Positions 16,627-26,494 of a DNA stretch of 64,000 bases are shown in pieces. The position numbers and the translations under genes were made by a program. Numbering within the stretch: position 1 is the stretch's first letter; every line of letters starts with the position of its first letter. The notes below the pieces were generated by a model. It saw nothing but the letters and a program-made list of their open reading frames with translations, had not been told where the DNA came from and ran no database searches. Where the stretch lies: assembly GCF_012317045.1 (NCBI RefSeq), contig NZ_CP051154.1, positions 186,001 to 250,000 of the forward strand. The letters run 5' to 3'. The DNA comes from Leifsonia sp. PS1209 (GTDB lineage: Bacteria > Actinomycetota > Actinomycetes > Actinomycetales > Microbacteriaceae).

Positions 16627-18216
16627 TTACATAAGCCCCTTCCGCGGCCCCGACGACTTCAACGCGGACTCCTCCGCATCCAGGAACGCCAGCACCGAAC
16701 GCACCGCCAGCTCCTGATACCGCCCCTCGGCCCGCGCATCCAGCACCGCCTTCCGCTCGGCCTTGATCATCGACCGCCGCAGCTTCTGGTACTCCACCGG
16801 CACGTTCTCGTCTTCGTTCGGTGACGGGTTCTCGAGCGCGTCGGAGAGGAAGACCGCGTTGATCCGCAGCCGTTCCAGCACCCGTTCGTCTTCGTCGCCC
16901 GTCACCTGGGAGTCGAGGTGTTCCAGCCCGGCTGTCTGGGCCTCGGCGAGCAGCCGCTGCATCTCGCTCGCCTCCTGGGCGAAGTCGGGCGGCGGGAGCT
17001 TCAGCCGGCGGATGACCCAGGGGAGCGCGAGCCCTTCGAGCAGCGTTCCGACGACCACCACGAACGCGAGGAACTGCAGGAACTCCTTGTGCGGTGTCGC
17101 GTCCGGCAACAGGAACACGGCGGCGAGCGTCACCACCCCGCGGATGCCGGCGAACGACACCGCGATCCCCGTCGGCCAGTTCCACCCGCGCTCGCGCAGC
17201 CGTTTCGGGCCGTGGCGGTAGAGCGTCGTGGTCAGCACCATCCAGACGAACCGGGCCGCCGAGATCGCGAGCAGCACCACGATGCTGATCACCACCGTCT
17301 GGCCGACCGTGATCCCCGACCGGAACGCGCCGCTCAGGATGCTGGACAGTTCCAGCCCGATGAACAGGAACACCGCGTTCTCGAGCAGGAACTGGATCGT
17401 GCGCCAGTTGATCGACTCCGCGATGCGCGCCTCCGCCGTCTGGATGGTCGGCGACCGGTAGCCGAGGTACAGCCCGGACACGACCACCGCCAGGATGCCG
17501 GACCCGTGCAGGAACTGCGCCGGGATGAACGCCAGGTACGGAGTGATCAACCCCAGCGAGGTGTCCAGCACCGGAGCCCGCAGCTGCTTCCGGATGATCG
17601 CGAGCACCCAGCCGACCCCGAGCCCGACCGCCACTCCGACCACCACCGCCAGCGCGAAGTCGCCCGCGATGGCCCACGGGTTCACCACGCTCACGATCGC
17701 GGCGATGGTCGCGTTCAGCGCCACGAGGGCCGTCGCGTCGTTGAGCAGGCTCTCGCCTTCGAGCACGGTCACGAGTCGGCGGGGGAGATGCAATCGCCCG
17801 GCGATCGCCGTCACCGCCACCGTGTCCGTCGGCGCCACCACCGCCCCGAACGCGAACGCGGCCGCCAGCGTGAGCGACGGCACCACCCACCACGTGGCGA
17901 ACCCCACCACGATCACCGTGAACACCACCAGCCCCACCGAGAGCAGCAGGATGCCGTCTCGCCTGGCCCGCACATCCACGAAGGACGTCTGGATGGACGC
18001 GGCGAACAGCAGCGGCGGAAGCAGCCCGAACAGCACGAGCTCCGGCTCGAGCTCGATGTGCGGTACCCCGGGGATGAACGACACCACCGCCCCCACGACC
18101 ACCAGCACCACCGGCGCCGACCACCCGACACGGCGCGACAAACCCGTGACGGTGACCGTGACGAGAACGAACGACACGATCCAGACAATGGTTGCGACCG
18201 GATCCATGCTGTTCAT
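16627..18216 (-). CDS. Na+/H+ antiporter, CPA1 family
   Basis: 529-residue sodium/proton exchanger of the cytoplasmic membrane. About twelve hydrophobic segments fill residues 1-400; the ion-binding helices are recognisable as VVAPTDTVAVTA and LEGESLLNDATALVALN (the ND pair). The C-terminal 130 residues are a soluble charged tail ending in SALKSSGPRKGLM. Homologues help pH and salt homeostasis. No clear -10 lies right before the ATG, so it may be leadered, unlike most neighbours. Confidence 0.92.
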   Translation of the reverse strand: MNSMDPVATIVWIVSFVLVTVTVTGLSRRVGWSAPVVLVVVGAVVSFIPGVPHIELEPELVLFGLLPPLLFAASIQTSFVDVRARRDGILLLSVGLVVFTVIVVGFATWWVVPSLTLAAAFAFGAVVAPTDTVAVTAIAGRLHLPRRLVTVLEGESLLNDATALVALNATIAAIVSVVNPWAIAGDFALAVVVGVAVGLGVGWVLAIIRKQLRAPVLDTSLGLITPYLAFIPAQFLHGSGILAVVVSGLYLGYRSPTIQTAEARIAESINWRTIQFLLENAVFLFIGLELSSILSGAFRSGITVGQTVVISIVVLLAISAARFVWMVLTTTLYRHGPKRLRERGWNWPTGIAVSFAGIRGVVTLAAVFLLPDATPHKEFLQFLAFVVVVGTLLEGLALPWVIRRLKLPPPDFAQEASEMQRLLAEAQTAGLEHLDSQVTGDEDERVLERLRINAVFLSDALENPSPNEDENVPVEYQKLRRSMIKAERKAVLDARAEGRYQELAVRSVLAFLDAEESALKSSGPRKGLM

Positions 18217-18276
18217 GATGGCCGCAACGCGCGCAGGGTGCCAATGGTTCCCGGGAGGCTGTGGAGAACTCGTCCG

Positions 18277-19185
18277 CTAGGAGCGAAGTGCAGGGATCGG
18301 GCCTCCGTGGGCCGCGCAGAACACCGCGTCCTCCGCCTCGCACACGACCAGCTGCTCGCGGCATGACGCGTCCGCGCAGTTCCGCATCCGCTCGGTCTCG
18401 GCGTCGCACACGACGCAGCGTCCGATCACGGCCGTGTGATCGCTGAACCGGACGGACTGCCGCTTGTCGAACACGTACAGCGAGCCCTCCCACAGTCCGT
18501 CGTCGCCGAACGTCTCGCCGTAGCGCACGACACCGCCGTCGAGCTGGTACACCTCGCCGAAGCCGCGCGACCGCATCAGTCCGGACAGCACCTCGCAGCG
18601 CACCCCGCCGGTGCAGTAGGTCACGACCGGCTTGCCCTTGAGGTGGTCGTACTTCCCGCTGTCCAGCTCGGCGACGAACTCCCGCGTCGTGGACACGTCC
18701 GGCACCACGGCGTCCTTGAAGCGCCCGATCTCGGCCTCGAAGCGGTTGCGGCCGTCGAAGAACACCACGTCGTCCCGTGCCTCCACCAGCGCGTGCAGCC
18801 CGGCGGGGTCGAGCCGCTCGCCTCCACCGACGACGCCGGATCCGTCCACCACCAGCTCGGCAGGCGCCCCGAAACTCACGATCTCGTCGCGCACCTTCAC
18901 CGACAGCCGCGGGAAGTCGAGGCTCATCCCGTCGTCGCCGAACCCGGTCCCTTCGCTCCACTTCACGTCGAGGTCCTTGAACGCCGGGTAGTCCTTCGTC
19001 TTGCGCAGGTACTTCTTCAATGCGCCGAGCTCACCGCCGAGCGTCCCGTTCATCCCGTCGCCCGAGAGCAGGATGCGTCCGCGCAGGCCGAGCGATTCGC
19101 AGAGGTCGCGCTGCCACAACCGCACGGCGTCCGGGTCGGCGAGCGGCGTGAAGACGTAGTAGAGGAGGACTTTCGGCACGGGCAC
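18277..19185 (-). CDS. trhO: tRNA uridine(34) hydroxylase, rhodanese-like (TrhO/YceA)
   Basis: Installs 5-hydroxyuridine at tRNA wobble position 34. 302 residues: an N-terminal acylphosphatase-like part ([13 protein letters not shown]...[16 protein letters not shown]), a rhodanese domain with catalytic Cys191 in YCTGGVRCE, and a C-terminal Cys cluster ([17 protein letters not shown]) that looks like a zinc-binding tail. The GTG at 19185 is six bases after TAGCAT. Monocistronic. Confidence 0.92.
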   Translation of the reverse strand: MPVPKVLLYYVFTPLADPDAVRLWQRDLCESLGLRGRILLSGDGMNGTLGGELGALKKYLRKTKDYPAFKDLDVKWSEGTGFGDDGMSLDFPRLSVKVRDEIVSFGAPAELVVDGSGVVGGGERLDPAGLHALVEARDDVVFFDGRNRFEAEIGRFKDAVVPDVSTTREFVAELDSGKYDHLKGKPVVTYCTGGVRCEVLSGLMRSRGFGEVYQLDGGVVRYGETFGDDGLWEGSLYVFDKRQSVRFSDHTAVIGRCVVCDAETERMRNCADASCREQLVVCEAEDAVFCAAHGGPIPALRS

Positions 19186-19191
19186 CGCACC

Positions 19192-19197
19192 ATGCTA
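19192..19197 (-). promoter_or_regulatory. Leaderless -10 for trhO
   Basis: Minus-strand TAGCAT, six bases before the GTG at 19185; it selects this GTG over the internal one six bases downstream. Confidence 0.5.
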
Positions 19198-19291
19198 GGC
19201 CGCCCAGGCTGTGCGCTCTCTCAGCGACCCCGGCGCCGTTACCCAGGCGCTCGGTTTCCTTTCATTCACCAACATCGGCGATGCTTGTGGG

Positions 19292-20122
19292 GTGAGCACC
19301 CTGGTCATCATCCCGACCTACGACGAGCGGGAGAATGTCGAATCGATCGTCGGACGCGTCCGCGCGGCCACCCCCGACGTGGATGTGCTCGTGGTCGACG
19401 ACAACTCCCCGGACGGAACGGGGGCGCTCGCCGACGCGCTCGCCGCGGCCGACCAGCGCATCCACGTGATGCACCGCGCCGGAAAAGAGGGCCTCGGCGC
19501 CGCATATCGCGACGGGATGCGCTGGGCTCTGGATGCGGGATACGACCGCATCGTCGAGATGGATGCGGACGGCTCGCACCGCCCGGAGGAACTGCACCGC
19601 CTGCTGGCCGCGCTCCGCGAGCCGGGCACGAGGGAGATCGGCGCACCCGCAGCCGCGTCCGGCGCATCCACCAACGCACCCACCCCCACCCCCGGCGCCG
19701 ACGTCGTCCTCGGCTCCCGCTGGGTCCCCGGCGGTGGCGTCGTCAACTGGCCGGCCCGTCGCCGCCTGCTCTCCCGCGGCGGCAGCGCGTACTCGCGCAT
19801 CGCCCTCGGCATCCCGGCCAAAGACGTCACGGGCGGCTACCGTGCCTTCACCGCCGAGGCGCTCCGGAGCATCCACTTCGCCGATGTCGAGAGCCAGGGG
19901 TACTGCTTCCAGATCGACATGCTCCGCCGCGCATACCGCGCCGGCCTCTCGGTCGCCGAGGTGCCGATCACGTTCGTGGAGCGTGAGCACGGCGCATCCA
20001 AGATGAGCGGCGGCATCGTCCGCGAGGCCATGTGGCGCGTGACCGTCTGGGGTGTCTCCGGCCTCCCGCAGCGGTTCCGCCGCACCCGGGTTCCTGTTCC
20101 GGTCAAGACGCACGTCGGCTGA
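19292..20122 (+). CDS. Polyprenol monophosphomannose synthase-like glycosyltransferase (GT2)
   Basis: Transfers mannose from GDP-mannose to polyprenyl phosphate, feeding lipoglycan or protein mannosylation. 276 residues with LVIIPTYDERENV, VVDDNSPDGTG and the DAD metal site in VEMDADGSHRPEE, then KDVTGGYRAF and VEREHGASKMSGG, all typical of DPM1/Ppm1. A Pro/Ala/Thr-rich insertion at about residues 110-136 interrupts the fold between the DAD site and VVLGSRWVPGG. There is no long apolipoprotein N-acyltransferase domain fused to it as in mycobacterial Ppm1. The GTG at 19292 follows GATGCT by six bases. Confidence 0.88.
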   Translation: MSTLVIIPTYDERENVESIVGRVRAATPDVDVLVVDDNSPDGTGALADALAAADQRIHVMHRAGKEGLGAAYRDGMRWALDAGYDRIVEMDADGSHRPEELHRLLAALREPGTREIGAPAAASGASTNAPTPTPGADVVLGSRWVPGGGVVNWPARRRLLSRGGSAYSRIALGIPAKDVTGGYRAFTAEALRSIHFADVESQGYCFQIDMLRRAYRAGLSVAEVPITFVEREHGASKMSGGIVREAMWRVTVWGVSGLPQRFRRTRVPVPVKTHVG

Positions 20123-20128
20123 CGGGTC

Positions 20129-20134
20129 TACCGT
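20129..20134 (+). promoter_or_regulatory. Leaderless -10 for YbhB/YbcL gene
   Basis: TACCGT, seven bases before the ATG at 20142. Confidence 0.4.
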
Positions 20135-20141
20135 TTACTTC

Positions 20142-20675
20142 ATGACCGTCAAAGATCCTCTGGAGCGTTTCGGCGCCGTCCCTCAGTTCACCGTCACCAG
20201 CGACGACGTCGCAGACGGCCGTCCGCTCGCGCAGGCGCAGTGGGGCGCAGGCGGTGGCGGCGGCGACATCTCGCCGCAGCTGTCCTGGTCCGGCTTCCCC
20301 GCGGAGACGAAGAGTTTCGCCGTCACCATCCACGACCCGGATGCGCCGACCGGCTCCGGCTTCTGGCACTGGGCCGTCTTCAACATCCCGGCCGACGTCA
20401 CCTCGCTCGACGCGAACGCGGGCGCTGAGGGCGGCGCCAACCTCCCGCAGGGCGCGGCGATGCTCTCGAACGAGCTGCGCTCGAAGAGCTTCACCGGCGC
20501 AGGCCCGCCTCCCGGAACCGGCACGCACCACTACAACCTGATCGTGCACGCCCTCGACGTCGACCACCTCGACCTCGACCCGGAGTCGACCCCCGCCGTC
20601 CTCGGCTTCAACGCGCACTTCCACACGCTGGCCCGCGCCGTCGTCACCCCGGTCGCGACCGCCGGAGACATCTAG
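20142..20675 (+). CDS. YbhB/YbcL (PEBP, Raf-kinase-inhibitor-like) protein
   Basis: 177-residue phosphatidylethanolamine-binding-like protein. The ligand-pocket motifs are clear: AVTIHDPDAP (D-P-D-A-P), the GFWHWAVFNIP strand with its His, and GPPPGTGTHHYNLIVHALD. Bacterial members bind small anionic ligands but no general function is agreed. It ends 35 bases before the convergent LysE-type gene. Confidence 0.92.
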   Translation: MTVKDPLERFGAVPQFTVTSDDVADGRPLAQAQWGAGGGGGDISPQLSWSGFPAETKSFAVTIHDPDAPTGSGFWHWAVFNIPADVTSLDANAGAEGGANLPQGAAMLSNELRSKSFTGAGPPPGTGTHHYNLIVHALDVDHLDLDPESTPAVLGFNAHFHTLARAVVTPVATAGDI

Positions 20676-20710
20676 CACGACGCGGCAGGGCAGAACGCTG
20701 CCAGCACCCT

Positions 20711-21349
20711 TCAGTGCTTGTTCCCCGTCAGCGCCAGCACCCCGCCGAGCCCGATCATCATCACGCCCCCGGCGGCACCCAGCCGCTCGACGCGTTTCGG
20801 CGACCGCCCGAACCAGTTTCGGGCGGTCCCGGCCGCGAGCGCCCACACGCTGTCGCAGGCCAGGGCGAGCACCAGGAACACCGTCCCCAGCTCGAACATC
20901 TGCAGCGGGATGCTCCCCGCCCGGTAGTCGACGAACTGCGGGAGCACCGCCACGAAGAACACCAGCGTCTTCGGGTTGGTCAGCCCGACCACGAACCCTT
21001 CCGACAGGATGCGCACCCGCGAGCGCGCGGGCGGCGTCGCCTCGTGCGTCACCGCCGTGTGCCTCCGGTGCCTGATCGCCTGAATACCGAGATACACGAG
21101 GTACGCCGCTCCCGCGAACTTGATGATCGTGAACACCACCACGGATTGCGCGACGACCGCCCCGATCCCGAGGGAGACGGCGATCACCAGGGGCAGCATC
21201 CCGAGCGCGTTGCCGAGCACGCTCAGCAGGCCGCCGACCCGTCCGAGCGACAGCGACCGGCCGATCACGAAGAGCACGCTCGGACCCGGGATCACGATCA
21301 GGGCGATGGATGCGATCGCGAACGCCAGCAGCGATGGGCCAGGAACCAT
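20711..21349 (-). CDS. LysE/RhtB-family exporter
   Basis: 212-residue six-helix amino acid or metabolite exporter. The family opening PGPSVLFVIGRSLSLGRVGGLLSVLGNALG and the mid-segment GFVVGLTNPKTLVFFVAVLPQFV are characteristic of RhtB-type LysE transporters. The ATG at 21349 is six bases after TACGCT. It is divergent from prpD with only 36 bases between the starts, so coregulation with propionate metabolism is possible but unproved. Confidence 0.9.
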   Translation of the reverse strand: MVPGPSLLAFAIASIALIVIPGPSVLFVIGRSLSLGRVGGLLSVLGNALGMLPLVIAVSLGIGAVVAQSVVVFTIIKFAGAAYLVYLGIQAIRHRRHTAVTHEATPPARSRVRILSEGFVVGLTNPKTLVFFVAVLPQFVDYRAGSIPLQMFELGTVFLVLALACDSVWALAAGTARNWFGRSPKRVERLGAAGGVMMIGLGGVLALTGNKH

Positions 21350-21355
21350 GCGCAC

Positions 21356-21379
21356 AGCGTAGCCGCCCCGAGGTAGGTT
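21356..21379. promoter_or_regulatory. Divergent leaderless promoters, lysE-like / prpD
   Basis: Minus-strand TACGCT (21356-21361) and plus-strand TAGGTT (21374-21379), each six bases from its start codon, fill the whole 36-base gap. Little room is left for a separate operator. Confidence 0.5.
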
Positions 21380-21385
21380 CGATAC

Positions 21386-22951
21386 GTGAAGCTCCACAAC
21401 GTTCGTGTGCACAGAAGCGAAGAGAATCTCGCCCGTCAGGATCAGCTCGCGTGGCAGATCGCCGAGGTCGCGGCCGACCCCGTCGAGGTCACGCAGGAGG
21501 TGACCGACATGGTGATCAACCGCGTCATCGACAACGCCGCCGTCGCGGCGGCGTCTCTCACCAGGCGGCCGGTGGTGTCCGCGCGGTCGCAGGCACTGGC
21601 GCATCCGCTGCCGACAGCGCAGTTGGAGGAGCTGACCGACGAACGCCGGCAGGACGGCTCGACCGTGTTCGGCGAGCCGGCTGCTACCCGCGTCAGCCCG
21701 GAGTGGGCCGCGTGGGCGAACGGGGTCGCCGTGCGCGAGCTCGACTACCACGACACCTTCCTGGCCGCCGAGTACTCGCATCCCGGCGACAACATCCCGC
21801 CGATCACCGCCGTCGCCCAGCACGCCGGTCGTGCGTTCGGCCTGTCCGGGCGCGACCTGGTCCGCGGCATCGCCACCGGGTACGAGATCCAGATCGACCT
21901 CGCGAAGGCGATCAGCCTGCACGCGCACAAGATCGACCACGTCGCCCACCTCGGCCCGTCCGCCGCTGCCGGCATCGGCACGCTCCTCGACCTGCCGAAG
22001 GAGGTCATCTTCCAGGCCATCGGCCAGGCGCTGCACACCACCACCGCCACGCGGCAGTCGCGCAAGGGGGAGATCTCCAGCTGGAAGGCGCACGCCCCCG
22101 CCTTCGCGGGCAAGATGGCCGTCGAGGCGATCGACAGGGCGATGCGCGGCGAGACCAGCCCCACCCCGATCTACGAGGGGGAGGACGGCGTCATCGCCTG
22201 GCTGCTCGACGGGCCGGATGCGCGCTACGAGGTTCCGCTGCCCGAGCGCGGCGAGGCCAAACGCGCCATCCTCGACTCGTACACGAAGGAGCATTCGGCC
22301 GAGTACCAGGCGCAGGCCTGGATCGACCTCGCCCGCAAGCTGCACCGCGAGCACCCGGAGGCCGCCGACCCGTCGCGGGTGGAGAGCATCGTCATCCACA
22401 CCTCGCACCACACGCATTTCGTGATCGGCTCCGGCGCGAACGACCCGCAGAAGTACGACCCCACCGCCTCGCGCGAGACGCTGGACCACTCCATCCCGTA
22501 CATCTTCACCGTCGCACTGCAGGACGGCGGCTGGCACCACGTCGACTCCTACCTGCCTGCGCGCGCCCAGCGCCCGGAGACCGTGGAGCTGTGGGGCAAG
22601 GTCACCACGACGGAAGACCCGGAGTGGACGCGCCGCTACCACTCCATCGACCCCGCCGAGAAGGCGTTCGGCGGCCGGGTGGAGATCCGCATGGCCGACG
22701 GCAGCGTCATCACCGACGAGATCGCCGTGGCCGACGCGCATCCACTGGGCGCACGCCCGTTCGAGCGCGCCGACTACATCGCCAAGTTCCGGATGCTCGC
22801 TGCCGACGTCCTCGAGGAGGCCGAGATCGAGCGCTTCCTCGGCGTCGCAGAACGCCTCCCGTCTCTCACCGCCGACGAGCTCGGCGGCCTCACCATCACG
22901 GCCAAGCCGGGCCTGCTCGCGAGCATCCCCGCCCCGAAGGGACTCTTCTGA
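21386..22951 (+). CDS. prpD: 2-methylcitrate dehydratase (MmgE/PrpD family)
   Basis: Dehydrates 2-methylcitrate in the methylcitrate cycle, which clears propionyl-CoA. 521 residues, normal for bacterial PrpD. Family segments include [22 protein letters not shown] (with the conserved D-Y-H-D), [27 protein letters not shown] and the late [15 protein letters not shown]. First gene of prpD-prpB-prpC; the stop and the prpB ATG share one base. It starts with GTG and probably has no leader. Confidence 0.94.
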   Translation: MKLHNVRVHRSEENLARQDQLAWQIAEVAADPVEVTQEVTDMVINRVIDNAAVAAASLTRRPVVSARSQALAHPLPTAQLEELTDERRQDGSTVFGEPAATRVSPEWAAWANGVAVRELDYHDTFLAAEYSHPGDNIPPITAVAQHAGRAFGLSGRDLVRGIATGYEIQIDLAKAISLHAHKIDHVAHLGPSAAAGIGTLLDLPKEVIFQAIGQALHTTTATRQSRKGEISSWKAHAPAFAGKMAVEAIDRAMRGETSPTPIYEGEDGVIAWLLDGPDARYEVPLPERGEAKRAILDSYTKEHSAEYQAQAWIDLARKLHREHPEAADPSRVESIVIHTSHHTHFVIGSGANDPQKYDPTASRETLDHSIPYIFTVALQDGGWHHVDSYLPARAQRPETVELWGKVTTTEDPEWTRRYHSIDPAEKAFGGRVEIRMADGSVITDEIAVADAHPLGARPFERADYIAKFRMLAADVLEEAEIERFLGVAERLPSLTADELGGLTITAKPGLLASIPAPKGLF

Positions 22952-23850
22952 TGCTGTACTCCTCCGTCCCGGCGCACGAGAAGCGTGCCGCCTTCCGCGC
23001 CAGGCTCGCGTCCGGCGAACTGGTCAGGATGCCCGGCGCGTTCAACCCGCTCAGCGCCCGGCTGATCGAGCGCAAGGGCTTCGAGGGCGTCTACATCTCC
23101 GGCGCGGTGCTCAGCGCGGAGCTCGGCCTGCCGGACATCGGCCTCACCACGCTCACCGAGGTGGCGGGTCGTTCCGCCCAGATCGCCAGGATGACCGACC
23201 TCCCCGCGCTGGTCGACGCCGACACCGGCTTCGGCGAGCCGATGAACGTCGCGCGCACGGTGCAGACCCTCGAGGACGCCGGTGTCGCCGGGCTGCACAT
23301 CGAGGATCAGGTGAACCCCAAGCGCTGCGGCCACCTCGACGGCAAGCAGGTCGTCGACGAGAACACCGCGCTCAAGCGCATCCGGGCCGCCTCCGACGCC
23401 CGTCGCGACCCCAACCTGCTCATCATGGCGCGCACCGACATCCGCGCCGTCGACGGGCTGGATGCGGCGATCGACCGTGCGAAGGCCCTCGTGGATGCGG
23501 GTGCAGACGCGATCTTCCCCGAGGCGATGCGCGACCTCGGCGAGTTCGAGGCCGTCCGCAACGCCATCGACGTTCCGATGCTCGCCAACATGACCGAGTT
23601 CGGCAAGAGCGACCTGTTCACGGTCGACCAGCTGCGCGACGTCGGCGTGAACATCGTGATCTGGCCGGTCTCGCTGCTCCGTCTGGCGATGGGCGCAGCA
23701 GAGCGCGGCCTCGACCAGCTGCTCGACACCGGCACGCTGGAGCCCAAACTCGGCGAAATGCAGCATCGCGCCGACCTCTACGAACTGATTGACTACGAGG
23801 GCTACAACGCGTTCGACACGTCCGTGTTCAATTTCGAGGTCAAGCGCTAA
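22951..23850 (+). CDS. prpB: Methylisocitrate lyase
   Basis: Cleaves 2-methylisocitrate to pyruvate and succinate. 299 residues with the catalytic loop KRCGH (Cys126), the DADTGFGEP metal-binding strand and MARTDIRAVDG. Within the ICL/PEPM superfamily the NPKRCGHLDGK context is specific to PrpB. It is translationally linked to prpD and followed 33 bases later by prpC. Confidence 0.96.
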   Translation: MLYSSVPAHEKRAAFRARLASGELVRMPGAFNPLSARLIERKGFEGVYISGAVLSAELGLPDIGLTTLTEVAGRSAQIARMTDLPALVDADTGFGEPMNVARTVQTLEDAGVAGLHIEDQVNPKRCGHLDGKQVVDENTALKRIRAASDARRDPNLLIMARTDIRAVDGLDAAIDRAKALVDAGADAIFPEAMRDLGEFEAVRNAIDVPMLANMTEFGKSDLFTVDQLRDVGVNIVIWPVSLLRLAMGAAERGLDQLLDTGTLEPKLGEMQHRADLYELIDYEGYNAFDTSVFNFEVKR

Positions 23851-23883
23851 AAGCGCCGGACCCGCCGCAGCGAAGGAGCAGCA

Positions 23884-25014
23884 ATGACCGACCCCGAGAT
23901 CCACAAGGGCCTCGCCGGTGTCGTGGTCGACACCACCGCCATTTCGAGCGTCAACCCCGAGACGAATTCGCTGCTCTACCGGGGATATCCGGTGCAGGAG
24001 CTCGCCGCGAACTGCTCGTTCGAGGAGGTCGCCTTCCTGCTCTGGCACGGCGAACTGCCGACAGATGCCGAGCTGGCCGAGTTCGCGACGCTCGAACGCT
24101 CGCTGCGTGCACTGGACGAGCGCACCAAGCGCGCCATCGACGACATCCCGGTCGCTGCCCACCCGATGGATGTGGTGCGCACGGCGGTCAGCCACCTCGG
24201 CAGCCTCGACGACACTCTCGGCCAGACGGACGGCATCCTCGACCCCGACCTGAACCTCGGCCGCGCCGTCTACCTGCTGGCGCAGCTGCCGACCATCGTC
24301 GCGTACGACCAGCGCCGCCGCCGCGGCCTCGAACCGGTCGAGCCGCGCGACGACCTCGACTATTCGAGCAACTTCCTCTGGATGACGTTCGGCGAGGTGC
24401 CGGACGACGTGGTGGTGGATGCGTTCCGCGTCTCGCTGGTGCTGTACGCGGAGCACTCGTTCAACGCGTCGACGTTCACCGCCCGCGTCGTCGCCTCCAC
24501 GCTTTCCGACGTGTACTCGGCGGTCACCGCGGCGGTCGGCGCCCTCAAAGGCCCGCTGCACGGTGGAGCGAACGAGGCCGTCATGCACGCCTTCGACGAG
24601 ATCGAGGTCGCGGAGCGCGCGGAGGCGTGGCTCGACGAGTCGCTCGCCGCCAAGCGCAAGATCATGGGCTTCGGGCACCGGGTGTACAAGAACGGGGACT
24701 CCCGCGTTCCCACCATGAAGGCCGCGCTGGAGAAGCTGGCAGAGCACTACGACCGCGCAGACATGCTCGATCTGTACAACGCCCTCGAGAAGGCGATGAA
24801 CGACCGCAAGAACATCAAGCCGAACCTCGACTACCCGTCCGGTCCGGCCTACAACCTGATGGGCTTCGACACCGCCACGTTCACGCCGCTCTTCGCGGCC
24901 GCCCGCGTCACCGGCTGGACCGCGCACGTCTTCGAGCAGTACGCCTCCAACTCGCTCATCCGCCCGCTCTCCCTCTACAACGGGGCCGAGGAGCGCCACC
25001 TCCCGAACGGCTAG
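23884..25014 (+). CDS. prpC: 2-methylcitrate synthase / citrate synthase family
   Basis: Condenses propionyl-CoA with oxaloacetate. 376 residues, the short-chain type. Catalytic segments are visible: ALKGPLHGGANEAV, MGFGHRVYKNGDSR (His and Arg) and the late AAARVTGWTAHVFEQ with the Asp-to-Ala context of the 2-methylcitrate group. An AAGGAG site precedes the ATG. The 3' end is followed by a hairpin. Regular citrate synthase activity is also possible for this family. Confidence 0.93.
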   Translation: MTDPEIHKGLAGVVVDTTAISSVNPETNSLLYRGYPVQELAANCSFEEVAFLLWHGELPTDAELAEFATLERSLRALDERTKRAIDDIPVAAHPMDVVRTAVSHLGSLDDTLGQTDGILDPDLNLGRAVYLLAQLPTIVAYDQRRRRGLEPVEPRDDLDYSSNFLWMTFGEVPDDVVVDAFRVSLVLYAEHSFNASTFTARVVASTLSDVYSAVTAAVGALKGPLHGGANEAVMHAFDEIEVAERAEAWLDESLAAKRKIMGFGHRVYKNGDSRVPTMKAALEKLAEHYDRADMLDLYNALEKAMNDRKNIKPNLDYPSGPAYNLMGFDTATFTPLFAAARVTGWTAHVFEQYASNSLIRPLSLYNGAEERHLPNG

Positions 25015-25025
25015 CCCTCCGTTCA

Positions 25026-25062
25026 AGCGGAGAATCCAGCCCCCAAGCCCGGATTCTCCGCT
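25026..25062. terminator. Terminator-like hairpin, prpC / thiolase junction
   Basis: Perfect 12-base arms AGCGGAGAATCC (25026-25037) and GGATTCTCCGCT (25051-25062) with a 13-base loop sit between two convergent genes. No T-tract on either side. Confidence 0.6.
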
Positions 25063-25118
25063 CAAGCGGACTTCCGCGCGGCGTGTCCGCCCACTTCTCC
25101 GCAGTTACGCGCGCCCGC

Positions 25119-26306
25119 TCAGCGCCACAGCAGCAGTGCTTCGCCCTGCCCGCCGCCTCCGCACAGCGCCACGGCCGCCTTGCCGCTGCCGCGCCGCGCC
25201 AGTTCGTGTGCCGCCGTCCCGGCCAACCGGGCTCCGGATGCGCCGATCGGGTGCCCGAGGGCGATCGCGCCTCCGTGGATGTTGACGCGTTCCGCATCCA
25301 GTGCCAGATCGGTCATCGACTGCAGCGCCACGGCGGCGAACGCCTCGTTGATCTCCACGAAGTCCAGGTCTCCGACGCTCCACCCCGCGCGCCCGAGCGC
25401 TGCGGAGATGGCGTTCGACGGCTGCGAGTGCAGCGAGTTGTCCGGCCCGGCGACCTGCCCGGACGCCCCCACCACCGCGAGCCACTCCAGCCCGAGCCGC
25501 TCCGCGTTCTCCCGGCTGGTCAGCACCAGTGCCGCCGCCCCGTCGCTCAGCGGCGACGAGTTCCCGGCGGTCAGCGTCCCGCCGTCCGCGAAGCTCGGCC
25601 GCAACCCGGTGAGGGTCTCGGCGGTCGAATCCGGGCGGACTCCCTCGTCCGCGCTGACGACGACGGGGTCGCCCTTCCGCTGCGGGATGCTCACCGGCGC
25701 GATCTCGTCCGCGAACACTCCGGATGCTGCCGCAGCCCCCGCGCGCTGGTGGGAGGCCGCCGCGAACGCATCCTGAGCTTCCCTGGTCAGCCCGAGCTGG
25801 GACGTGTACCCCTCCGTGGATGCGCCCATCGAGATCCCGTCGAACGCATCGGTCAGCCCGTCGTGCGCAGCGGAGTCGAGCGCGTTGATCGACCCGTATG
25901 TCCAGCCCTTCCTGGATCCGGGGAGCACGTGAGGAGCGTTGGTCATCGACTCCTGCCCTCCGGCGACCACCACGGTCGCCTCGCGGGCACGGATCAGCCG
26001 CGCGGCGTCGATCACCGCGGCGAGCCCGGAGAGGCACACCTTGTTGATCGTGACCGTCGGCACGTTCCAGCCGATCCCGGCGGCGATGGCCGTCTGTCTC
26101 GCCGGGTTCTGGCCGGCGCCCGCCTGCAGCACCTGCCCGAAGATCACGGTGTCCACAGCGTCGGCGCCGACGCCGGACTGCTCGATCGCCTTCCTCAGCG
26201 CGACCGCCCCCAGCTGCACGGCGGTCTGCGAGGCCAGAGCCCCGAGGATCTTGCCCTGCGGTGTGCGGGCTGCTGACAGGATGACGACGTCCTGAGGACT
26301 GGTCAT
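25119..26306 (-). CDS. Acetyl-CoA C-acetyltransferase (thiolase)
   Basis: Biosynthetic or degradative thiolase, 395 residues. The acylation Cys91 is in INKVCLSGL, the catalytic His is in HGGAIALGHPIGASGAR, and the second Cys is in ALCGGGGQGEA. The ATG at 26306 has AAGGAG upstream; longer frames add an Arg-rich stretch unlike the family. Monocistronic here; likely role in acetoacetyl-CoA formation or fatty acid breakdown. Confidence 0.95.
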   Translation of the reverse strand: MTSPQDVVILSAARTPQGKILGALASQTAVQLGAVALRKAIEQSGVGADAVDTVIFGQVLQAGAGQNPARQTAIAAGIGWNVPTVTINKVCLSGLAAVIDAARLIRAREATVVVAGGQESMTNAPHVLPGSRKGWTYGSINALDSAAHDGLTDAFDGISMGASTEGYTSQLGLTREAQDAFAAASHQRAGAAAASGVFADEIAPVSIPQRKGDPVVVSADEGVRPDSTAETLTGLRPSFADGGTLTAGNSSPLSDGAAALVLTSRENAERLGLEWLAVVGASGQVAGPDNSLHSQPSNAISAALGRAGWSVGDLDFVEINEAFAAVALQSMTDLALDAERVNIHGGAIALGHPIGASGARLAGTAAHELARRGSGKAAVALCGGGGQGEALLLWR

Positions 26307-26482
26307 GGCGACTCCTTCGTTGCCTTCGTTGCCGTGGTGCGGCTTCTCTGCTCTGGTTCGGCTTGTGGCCGGGCTCCCTCCCATTCTCACACCGCCGCGC
26401 CGACGCGTGCGCGGCGCTTCATCCACATCCTGCGGTTATCCACAGATTTCGGATCGCTGGCTTCCGATGCCGTCGGCGCTTC

Positions 26483-26488
26483 TAGCTT
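26483..26488 (+). promoter_or_regulatory. Leaderless -10 for radC
   Basis: TAGCTT, six bases before the ATG at 26495. Confidence 0.45.
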
Positions 26489-26494
26489 GGGCTC

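Noticed and set aside
25119..26037. Second minus-strand frame over the thiolase
   Set aside because: The thiolase frame has the catalytic Cys, His and Cys; the other is a GC shadow.
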